Shown here: positions 1-5,501 of the stretch, piece after piece
Numbering within the stretch: the first letter of the stretch is position 1
Layout of the letters: every line of letters starts with the position of its first letter
Assembly (NCBI GenBank): GCA_014379395.1
Contig: JACMLV010000410.1
Span: 1-5,716 of the forward strand
Length of the DNA stretch: 5,716 nucleotides
From: Burkholderiaceae bacterium
GTDB lineage: Bacteria; Pseudomonadota; Gammaproteobacteria; Burkholderiales; Burkholderiaceae_D
Direction: 5' to 3'
Translations under genes and position numbers: made by a program
The notes under the pieces: model-generated
Told to the model about the DNA's origin: nothing
Databases searched by the model: none
The model's input: the letters and a program-made list of their open reading frames with translations, nothing else

Positions 1-956
1 GCGCCGTCGCCGCGGCCGGCCTCGCGCTGCAGCACGTCAGCTGGACCCATCCGGTCGGGCGCCCGATCAGCGTGCGCCTGTTGCAGGGCAACGTCGCGCA
101 GGATGAGAAATTCGCCGGCGCCCACATCGCCGGCGCGCTCGCCATGTACCGCGCCGCCATCAGCGCCGCCCCGGCCGACCTGATCGCCACGCCGGAGACG
201 GCGATCGCCCTGTTCCCGCAACAGCTCGAAGCCGACTACCTGCCCTCGCTGACGCGCTTCGCGCGGGAATCGGGCAGCCATCTGCTGCTCGGCATACCGC
301 TGTCGGACGCCCCCGGCCAGTACGCCAACAGCGCGCTCGGCATCGATCCCGAGGCGCCGCAACCGTACCGCTACGATAAGCACCACCTGGTGCCGTTCGG
401 CGAATTCATCCCGGGCGGCTTCCGCTGGTTCGTCGAGCTGATGGCGATCCCGCTGGGCGACTTCCACCGCGGCGCCGTGGTGCAGGCGCCGTTCCAGGTG
501 CGCGACCAGCGCGTGCTGCCCAACATCTGCTACGAGGACTTGTTCGGCGAGGAGATCGCCGCCCAGCTGTCCCATGCCCACGAATCGGGCCAGCAAACCG
601 CCACCATCCTGCTCAACCTGTCGAACCTGGCCTGGTACGGCGAATCGATCGCCATCGCCCAGCACCTGCAGATCTCGCAGATGCGCAGCCTGGAGACCGG
701 CCGGCCGATGCTGCGCGCCACCAACAGCGGCGCCACCGCCATCATCGACGGCCGCGGCGCGGTGCAAAGCCGGCTCGCGCCCTACACCAGCGGCGTGCTG
801 GCCGGCGAGGTGCAGGGCATGGGCGGACTGACGCCTTACATCTGGTACGGCAACCTGCTGTTCCTCGTCATTTGCCTGTCGGCGGCGCCGCTGTCCTGGC
901 GCCTGGCGCGCGAGCGGCGCAAAAACCGCGACCAGGCGCGGGCAAATCCCGCCTGA
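1..956 (+). CDS. lnt: Apolipoprotein N-acyltransferase, C-terminal part (5' end outside window)
   Basis: Lnt transfers an acyl chain from a phospholipid to the N-terminal cysteine of apolipoproteins in the inner membrane, the last step of lipoprotein maturation. The reading frame is open from the window edge (first full codon at 3), so the ATG-less start is artificial and the N-terminal membrane helices are missing. The nitrilase-like (carbon-nitrogen hydrolase) domain opens with VRLLQGNVAQ at 72. The Glu-Lys-Cys triad is intact: Glu in ATPETAI (codon 195-197), Lys in YDKHHLVPFGEF (378-380) and Cys in NICYED (528-530), with spacings close to those of E. coli E267/K335/C387. The block NLSNLAWYGES then MRSLETGRPMLRATNSG is diagnostic of Lnt. 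A final hydrophobic helix (about 840-900, NLLFLVICLSAAPL) leads to a short basic tail (RLARERRKNR). The next gene is 132 bp away, so lnt probably belongs to an upstream transcript (in relatives often ybeY-ybeX/corC-lnt). Identification is firm. Confidence 0.96.
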   Translation, partial: AVAAAGLALQHVSWTHPVGRPISVRLLQGNVAQDEKFAGAHIAGALAMYRAAISAAPADLIATPETAIALFPQQLEADYLPSLTRFARESGSHLLLGIPLSDAPGQYANSALGIDPEAPQPYRYDKHHLVPFGEFIPGGFRWFVELMAIPLGDFHRGAVVQAPFQVRDQRVLPNICYEDLFGEEIAAQLSHAHESGQQTATILLNLSNLAWYGESIAIAQHLQISQMRSLETGRPMLRATNSGATAIIDGRGAVQSRLAPYTSGVLAGEVQGMGGLTPYIWYGNLLFLVICLSAAPLSWRLARERRKNRDQARANPA

Positions 957-1000
957 AGCCGCCACCTGCGCGAAATTGTTGGCAGATACTCACGCGAAGT

Positions 1001-1031
1001 GTCACAGCCGCCCTATAAAACCCGCTAAAAT
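1001..1031 (+). promoter_or_regulatory. Candidate sigma-70-type promoter of the glyQ operon
   Basis: The lnt-glyQ gap (957-1088) is the only clearly AT-enriched stretch in the window. TAAAAT at 1026-1031 matches the -10 consensus TATAAT in 5 of 6 positions and sits in CGCTAAAATT, a context common in betaproteobacterial promoters. The best -35 partner I can see is GTCACA at 1001-1006 (4 of 6 against TTGACA), with a long 19-bp spacer. A second AT-rich box, TATAAA at 1014-1019, lacks a good -35 at normal distance, and TTGGCA at 979-984 lacks a good -10 at 17 bp. The inferred transcription start near 1038 would give a leader of about 50 nt. I see no convincing intrinsic terminator for lnt in the gap. 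The -10 is plausible; the -35 is weak. Confidence 0.4.
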
Positions 1032-1046
1032 TAAGCGCTTTAAGCG
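1031..1046. repeat. Overlapping short palindromes / 7-bp direct repeat at the predicted transcription start
   Basis: TTAAGCG occurs at 1031-1037 and again at 1040-1046. Within it, AAGCGCTT (1033-1040) is a perfect palindrome, and CGCTT/AAGCG (1036-1040 and 1042-1046 around one base) is a second one overlapping it. The site falls just downstream of the candidate -10 of the glyQ promoter. It could be an operator or simply AT-rich promoter sequence; no known regulator is assigned. Confidence 0.3.
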
Positions 1047-1088
1047 AACCCCACGCGACGCGCCCCCATTCGCACACAGAAAAATACG

Positions 1089-2000
1089 ATGCTCACATTT
1101 CAACAAATCATCCTGACCTTGCAAACCTACTGGGACCAGCAAGGCTGCGCCCTGCTCCAGCCCTACGACATGGAAGTGGGCGCCGGCACTTTTCACACCG
1201 GCACCTTCCTGCGCGCGATCGGCCCCGAGCCTTGGCGCGCCGCCTATGTGCAGCCGTCGCGCCGGCCCAAGGACGGGCGCTACGGCGACAACCCGAACCG
1301 CATGCAGCACTACTACCAATACCAGGTGGTGCTCAAGCCGGCGCCGGAAAACATCCTCGACCTGTATCTGGGCTCGCTGGCCGCGCTCGGCCTCGACCTC
1401 AAGCAAAACGACGTGCGCTTCGTCGAGGACGACTGGGAAAGCCCGACCCTGGGCGCCTGGGGCCTGGGCTGGGAAGTCTGGCTGAACGGCATGGAGGTGA
1501 CCCAGTTCACCTACTTCCAGCAAGTCGGCGGCCTCGATTGCAAGCCGGTGCTGGGCGAGATCACCTACGGCATCGAGCGCCTGGCGATGTACCTGCAGGG
1601 CGTCGAAAACGTCTACGACCTGGTGTGGACCGAGTGGGAAGAGAACGGCGTCAAGAAGAAACTGACCTACGGCGACGTGTTCCACCAGAACGAGGTCGAG
1701 CAATCGACCTACAACTTCGAGCACGCCAACACCGAGCTACTGTTCGCCCAATTCGCCAACCACGAGTCCGAGGCCAAGCGCCTGATCGAATTGCAGCTGA
1801 CCCTGCCGGCCTACGAGCAGATCATGAAGGCCTCGCACAGCTTCAACATGCTGGATGCGCGCGGCGCCATCTCCGTGACCGAGCGCGCCGCCTACATCGG
1901 CCGCGTGCGCACCCTGTCGCGCCTGGTGGCGCAAGCCTATTACGATTCGCGCGAACGGCTGGGCTTCCCGATGCTGGCCGGCGCCGCCGCCGCTGCCTAA
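1089..2000 (+). CDS. glyQ: Glycyl-tRNA synthetase alpha subunit
   Basis: GlyQ is the catalytic class II subunit of the alpha2-beta2 bacterial glycyl-tRNA synthetase. It forms glycyl-adenylate and charges tRNA-Gly with GlyS in the cytoplasm. The 303 residues equal the usual length. Near-invariant blocks are all present: YWDQQGCALLQPYDMEVGAG (14-33), QPSRRPKDGRYGDNPNR (55-71, class II motif 2 region), FVEDDWESPTLGAWGLGWEV (111-130), WLNGMEVTQFTYFQQVGG (131-148), GEITYGIERLAMY (156-168, motif 3 with the ATP-contacting Arg), GDVFHQNEVEQSTYNFE (195-211) and HSFNMLDARGAISVTER (250-266). The ATG at 1089 is chosen because the conserved N-terminal helix starts immediately (MLTFQQIILTLQ). Upstream there is only a weak purine stretch (AGAAAAA), no good Shine-Dalgarno. 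The C-terminus ends in a run of alanines after the conserved LGFPM. It is followed after 24 bp by glyS. Confidence 0.98.
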   Translation: MLTFQQIILTLQTYWDQQGCALLQPYDMEVGAGTFHTGTFLRAIGPEPWRAAYVQPSRRPKDGRYGDNPNRMQHYYQYQVVLKPAPENILDLYLGSLAALGLDLKQNDVRFVEDDWESPTLGAWGLGWEVWLNGMEVTQFTYFQQVGGLDCKPVLGEITYGIERLAMYLQGVENVYDLVWTEWEENGVKKKLTYGDVFHQNEVEQSTYNFEHANTELLFAQFANHESEAKRLIELQLTLPAYEQIMKASHSFNMLDARGAISVTERAAYIGRVRTLSRLVAQAYYDSRERLGFPMLAGAAAAA

Positions 2001-2024
2001 GCCCCACAGAACAAGATAAACAAT

Positions 2025-4133
2025 ATGAACCAGACTCTCTTAATCGAACTGCTGACCGAAGAACTGCCGCCGAAGGCGCTGGCCAAACTGGGCGCGGCCT
2101 TTGCCGCCGGCATCGTCAACGGCTTGAAAACGCGCGACTTCCTCGAAGCCGACAGCGTCGCCACCGCCTACGCCACGCCGCGCCGGCTGGCCGTCTCCAT
2201 CACCAACGTGCGCGCCGGCTCGCCCGACAAGTCGATCCGCGAAAAAGTGCTGCCCATTAGCGTCGCCCTCGACGCGACCGGCGCCGGCACCGCGCCGCTG
2301 GCGAAAAAGCTGGCCGCGCTGGGCTTTCCGGACGTCACCGTGGCCGAGCTGGAGCGCGCCGGCGACGGCAAGGCCGAGAGCTTCTACTACACCTACACCG
2401 CGCCCGGCAGCAAGCTCGAAACCGGCCTGCAGGCGGCGCTGGAAGAATCGGCCGCCAAGCTGCCGATTCCTAAGCTGATGAGCTACCAGCGCCCGGACGG
2501 TACGACCGTCCAGTTCGTGCGCCCGGCGCACAGCCTGGTCGCGCTGCACGGCGCGAGCGTGCTGCCACTGACGCTGCTCGGCCTGAAGGCCGGCGCGACC
2601 AGCCTCGGCCACCGCTTCCTGATGGCCGACGGCGCCCGCCCGATCGCCATCGCGCACGCCGAGAACTACGCCGAAACGCTGGCCGCCGAAGGCAAGGTGA
2701 TCGCCAGCTTCGAGGCGCGCAAGGAGGCCATCCGCGCCGCCCTGATCGAGAAAGCCGGCGCCGACCAGGTCCTGATGCCCGAGGCGCTGCTCGACGAGGT
2801 GAGCGCGCTGGTCGAATGGCCGGTGGTCTACGAGTGCCGCTTCGAGGACGAGTTCCTGGCCGTGCCGCAGGAATGCCTGATCCTGACCATGCAGACCAAC
2901 CAGAAATACTTCGCGCTGACCGACACCAACGGCAAGCTGCGCTCGCGCTTCCTGATCGTCTCCAACGTCGCCACCGCGACGCCCGAGCACATCATCGGCG
3001 GCAACGAGCGGGTGGTGCGTCCGCGCCTGTCCGACGCCAAGTTCTTCTTCGAGCAGGACAAGAAGAAGACGCTCGAATCGCGCCTGCCGCTGCTCGACAA
3101 GATCGTCTACCACAACAAGCTCGGCACCCAGGCCGCGCGCGGCGAGCGCGTCGCCGCGCTGGCCGGCCAGATCGCCGCCCTGATCAAAGGCGACGCCGCG
3201 CTGGCGATGCGCGCCGCCAAATTGTCGAAGGCCGACCTGGTCACCGACATGGTGGGCGAATTCCCCGAGCTGCAAGGCATCATGGGCACCTATTACGCCC
3301 GCAACGACGGCGAGCACGAGGAAGTGGCGCTGGCCGCCTCCGAGCACTACCAGCCGCGCTTCGCCGGCGACGCGCTGCCGGGCAGCGTCACCGGCACCGC
3401 CGTGGCGCTGGCCGACAAGCTCGAAACCCTGGTCGGCATCTGGGCCATCGGCCTGGCGCCGACCGGCGACAAGGATCCGTTCGCGCTGCGCCGCCACGCG
3501 CTCGGCGTGCTGCGCATGCTGCTCGAAAAACGCCTGCCGATCTCGATCGGCGCGCTGCTGTCGAACGCCGCGCAGCTGTTCACGTTCGTGGCCGGGTTCA
3601 AGGATCCGTCGGCCGACGTCTACGCCTTCATGATCGAGCGCCTGCGCGGCATCCTGCGCGAGCGCGGCTTCTCGCCCAACGAGATCGAGGCGGTGGTGGC
3701 GCAGAACCCGGACCGCCTGGACGACATCGCGCAGCGCCTGGAGGCGGTGCAAGCCTTCGCCGCGCTGCCGGAGAGCGCCTCGCTGGCGGCCGCCAACAAG
3801 CGCATCACCAACATCCTGAAGAAGAACGAAGAGGCGCTCAGCGCCAGCGGCGGCGCGGGCGTCGATCCGGCCCTGCTGGCCGACACCGCCGAGAAGAACC
3901 TGGCGGCGGCGGTCACCCGCGTGCAGCCCGAGGTGGACGCGGCTTTTGCGCGCGGCGACTTCGCCGGCACGCTCAAGACGCTGGCCCAGTTGCGCGACGA
4001 CGTCGACGCCTTCTTCAACGACGTGATGGTGATGGCCGACGACCTGGCGCTACGCAACAACCGCCTGGCGCTGCTGTCGGCGCTGCACGGCATGATGAAC
4101 CGGGTGGCCGACATTTCGAAACTCGCCGCCTAA
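2025..4133 (+). CDS. glyS: Glycyl-tRNA synthetase beta subunit
   Basis: GlyS is the tRNA-binding partner of GlyQ in the tetrameric glycyl-tRNA synthetase. Its 702 residues are close to the E. coli length of about 689. The N-terminus TLLIELLTEELPPKAL (4-19) is the family signature. Other conserved blocks are YATPRRLAV (49-57), FVRPAHSLVALHG (164-176), LGHRF (194-198), NERVVRPRLSDAKFFFEQD (327-345), the HD-like region with YHNKLGT (362-368) and DMVGEFPELQGIMGTYYA (408-425), and GDKDPFALRRHALGVLR (481-497). The C-terminal anticodon-binding (DALR-type) domain spans about 590-702 and ends AFFNDVMVMADDLALRNNRLALL. The start ATG 2025 is fixed by the conserved N-terminus. The 24-bp gap after glyQ is A-rich (ACAAGATAAACAAT) without an obvious Shine-Dalgarno. 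The stop at 4131-4133 nearly abuts the gmhB ribosome-binding site. No frameshift or missing block is seen. Confidence 0.98.
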   Translation: MNQTLLIELLTEELPPKALAKLGAAFAAGIVNGLKTRDFLEADSVATAYATPRRLAVSITNVRAGSPDKSIREKVLPISVALDATGAGTAPLAKKLAALGFPDVTVAELERAGDGKAESFYYTYTAPGSKLETGLQAALEESAAKLPIPKLMSYQRPDGTTVQFVRPAHSLVALHGASVLPLTLLGLKAGATSLGHRFLMADGARPIAIAHAENYAETLAAEGKVIASFEARKEAIRAALIEKAGADQVLMPEALLDEVSALVEWPVVYECRFEDEFLAVPQECLILTMQTNQKYFALTDTNGKLRSRFLIVSNVATATPEHIIGGNERVVRPRLSDAKFFFEQDKKKTLESRLPLLDKIVYHNKLGTQAARGERVAALAGQIAALIKGDAALAMRAAKLSKADLVTDMVGEFPELQGIMGTYYARNDGEHEEVALAASEHYQPRFAGDALPGSVTGTAVALADKLETLVGIWAIGLAPTGDKDPFALRRHALGVLRMLLEKRLPISIGALLSNAAQLFTFVAGFKDPSADVYAFMIERLRGILRERGFSPNEIEAVVAQNPDRLDDIAQRLEAVQAFAALPESASLAAANKRITNILKKNEEALSASGGAGVDPALLADTAEKNLAAAVTRVQPEVDAAFARGDFAGTLKTLAQLRDDVDAFFNDVMVMADDLALRNNRLALLSALHGMMNRVADISKLAA

Positions 4134-4136
4134 GAT

Positions 4137-4141
4137 GGGAG
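4137..4141 (+). promoter_or_regulatory. Ribosome-binding site that fixes the gmhB start
   Basis: GGGAG lies 8 nt before the ATG at 4150 and just after the glyS stop codon. It overlaps the alternative in-frame ATG at 4135, which has no such site of its own, so it decides in favour of 4150. Confidence 0.75.
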
Positions 4142-4149
4142 CACCGGCG

Positions 4150-4713
4150 ATGAAGCTGATTATTCTCGACCGCGACGGCGTGATCAACCTCGACTCGCCG
4201 GATTTCATCAAGTCGCCCGGCGAATGGCTGCCGATCCCCGGCTCGCTGGAGGCGATCGCGCGCCTGAACCAGGCCGGCTACCGGGTGGTGGTGGCGTCGA
4301 ACCAGTCCGGCATCGCGCGCGAGCTGTTCGACATGACAATGCTCAACGCGATCCACCAGAAGATGCACGCGCTGGCGCAGCAGGTCGGCGCCAGCATCGA
4401 CGCCATCTTCTTCTGCCCGCACGCGGCGATCGACAACTGCGACTGCCGCAAGCCCAAGCCCGGCATGTTCACCGAAATCGCGCTGCGCTACAAAACCAGC
4501 CTGAAGGGCGTGCCGACGGTGGGCGACTCGCTGCGCGACCTGCAGGCCGGCTTCAACGTCGGCTGCGTGCCCTATCTGGTCCTGACCGGCAAGGGCGAAA
4601 AGACCCACGCCACCGGCGGCCTGCCGCCCGGCACCATGACCTTTCCCGACCTGGCTTCGATGGTCACCCACCTGCTGAAAATGGCGGCGGCGCCGGCCGC
4701 CCCCAATCCTTGA
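4150..4713 (+). CDS. gmhB: D-glycero-beta-D-manno-heptose-1,7-bisphosphate 7-phosphatase
   Basis: GmhB removes the 7-phosphate from heptose 1,7-bisphosphate in the ADP-heptose pathway that supplies the LPS inner core; it is cytoplasmic. The 187-residue protein is a HAD-superfamily phosphatase of the histidinol-phosphatase-like class. Motif I is LDRDG with nucleophile Asp7 and acid/base Asp9, motif II is SNQSG (50-54), the conserved CRKPKPG is at 99-105, and motif IV is GDSLRD with Asp126 and Asp130. A zinc site is visible as CPH (Cys89, His91) and CDC (Cys97, Cys99). Its loop is only five residues between His91 and Cys97, against about twelve in E. coli. ATG 4150 is preferred over ATG 4135 because MKLIILDRDG starts directly at the first beta strand and has a GGGAG site 8 nt upstream. 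It lies 16 bp after glyS and 15 bp before plsC, so it is very probably co-transcribed. HisB-type histidinol phosphatase is a related alternative, but the context has no his genes. Confidence 0.92.
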   Translation: MKLIILDRDGVINLDSPDFIKSPGEWLPIPGSLEAIARLNQAGYRVVVASNQSGIARELFDMTMLNAIHQKMHALAQQVGASIDAIFFCPHAAIDNCDCRKPKPGMFTEIALRYKTSLKGVPTVGDSLRDLQAGFNVGCVPYLVLTGKGEKTHATGGLPPGTMTFPDLASMVTHLLKMAAAPAAPNP

Positions 4714-4718
4714 ATTCC

Positions 4719-4722
4719 GGAG
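4719..4722 (+). promoter_or_regulatory. Ribosome-binding site of plsC, supporting a TTG start
   Basis: GGAG lies 6 nt before TTG 4729 in the short gmhB-plsC gap. No ATG or GTG is available in this frame near the conserved hydrophobic N-terminus, so this site is the main support for initiation at TTG. Confidence 0.65.
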
Positions 4723-4728
4723 TTCGTA

Positions 4729-5469
4729 TTGCGTAATTTTTCCCTGTTCCTGCGCTCGCTGCTGTTCGCCGCCGTCACCCTCATCGCCACCGTGGTCTGG
4801 TCCTTCGTCTGCCTGCTGGCCGCGCCGCTGCCGTACAACCAGCGCTTCTGGGTGACCTCGCGCTGGAACGTGTTCGTGGTCTGGTGCGCGCGCGTGATCT
4901 GCGGCATCCGCTACCAGATCAAGGGCGCCGAGAACCTGCCCAACGCGCCGGTGGTGCTGCTGTCGAAGCACCAGTCGGCCTGGGAAACCATCTTCCTGCT
5001 GCCGAACATGCCGCGCCCGCTGGTGTTCGTGTTCAAGAAGGAGATCCTGTACATCCCGTTCTTCGGCTGGGGCATGGCGCTGCTGCGCATGATCCCGATC
5101 GACCGCTCCAAGGGCAAGCGCGCCTTCGCCCACGTCGTCGAACACGGCAAGCGGCGCCTGGCCGACGGCCAGTGGATCATCATGTTCCCGGAAGGCACCC
5201 GCATCCCGGTCGGGCAGAGCGGCCAGTACAAAAGCGGCGGCACCCGGCTGGCGATCAAGACCGGCGCGCTGGTGGTGCCGATCGCGCTCAACTCGGGCGA
5301 ATGCTGGCCCAAGCAGTCCTTCATCAAGCGCCCCGGCCTGATCACGGTCTCGATCGGCAAACCGATTTCGCCGCAAGGCCAGACCCCCGACAGCATGATG
5401 CAACAGGTGGAAAATTGGATAGAATCAGAAATGCGCGTCATTTCGCCTCACGCCTACAGCGCTGGCTAG
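4729..5469 (+). CDS. plsC: 1-acyl-sn-glycerol-3-phosphate acyltransferase (lysophosphatidic acid acyltransferase)
   Basis: PlsC acylates the sn-2 position of lysophosphatidic acid to give phosphatidic acid, the precursor of membrane phospholipids. The 246-residue protein has an N-terminal hydrophobic anchor (about 5-32) and then the acyltransferase domain. Motif I is KHQSAWE (80-86): the catalytic His81 is present, but the partner in HX4D is Glu86 instead of Asp. Motif II lies around FKKEILYIPFFGWGM (102-116), motif III is MFPEGTRIP (152-160), and motif IV is VVPIALNSG (182-190). YKSGGTRLAIKTGA (167-180) is also typical. The start is TTG 4729, preceded by GGAG at 6-nt spacing. The C-terminus (VENWIESEMRVISPHAY) looks like a natural family end, so the frame is probably real to its stop at 5469. 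Some family members act on other lysophospholipids; the exact substrate is inferred from family and genome context (gmhB upstream). Confidence 0.92.
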   Translation: MRNFSLFLRSLLFAAVTLIATVVWSFVCLLAAPLPYNQRFWVTSRWNVFVVWCARVICGIRYQIKGAENLPNAPVVLLSKHQSAWETIFLLPNMPRPLVFVFKKEILYIPFFGWGMALLRMIPIDRSKGKRAFAHVVEHGKRRLADGQWIIMFPEGTRIPVGQSGQYKSGGTRLAIKTGALVVPIALNSGECWPKQSFIKRPGLITVSIGKPISPQGQTPDSMMQQVENWIESEMRVISPHAYSAG

Positions 5470-5490
5470 ACGGCATCGGCGGGGCGACCC

Positions 5491-5494
5491 AGGA
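5491..5494 (+). promoter_or_regulatory. Candidate ribosome-binding site of the last gene
   Basis: AGGA lies 7 nt before an in-frame TTG at 5502, the best-spaced Shine-Dalgarno I can find for this gene. Competing starts are ATG 5514 (only GCGAG 3 nt upstream) and TTG 5415 (AGGTGG 4 nt upstream, which would overlap plsC). Confidence 0.45.
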
Positions 5495-5501
5495 ACCGGC
5501 C

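Noticed and set aside
1232..2260. Same-strand alternate frame across glyQ and the start of glyS (342 codons)
   Set aside because: It contradicts two highly conserved proteins and has an Arg-rich shadow composition.
2495..2511. Perfect 7-bp inverted repeat with a 3-base loop (GGACGGT / ACCGTCC) inside glyS
   Set aside because: It encodes the conserved Asp-Gly-Thr-Thr-Val segment and has no T-run after it, so it is explained by coding constraint and is not a terminator.
3471..3610. Ten-base direct repeat AAGGATCCGT occurring twice in glyS
   Set aside because: Both copies encode Lys-Asp-Pro in different conserved contexts; a repeat this short is expected by chance with biased codon use.
2040..3752. 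Long open frame on the minus strand opposite glyS (570 codons)
   Set aside because: It lies wholly antisense to glyS, and its product is a low-complexity Arg/Gly/Val/Gln-rich sequence with no recognisable domain. Such frames arise because GC-rich codon use avoids stops on the opposite strand.
4135..4149. Upstream ATG at 4135 as the gmhB start (five extra residues)
   Set aside because: The GGGAG ribosome site overlaps this codon, and no Shine-Dalgarno precedes it. The HAD motif I strand begins right after ATG 4150.
2816..4153. Same-strand alternate frame within glyS (445 codons)
   Set aside because: It overlaps conserved GlyS sequence in another frame and gives an Arg/Ala/Gly-rich low-complexity product, as expected for a +1 shadow in GC-rich DNA.
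4015..5403. Long minus-strand frame opposite gmhB and plsC (462 codons)
   Set aside because: It spans three well-supported genes in antisense and its composition (His/Arg/Ala/Gln-rich) looks like a codon shadow. No start site or domain supports it.
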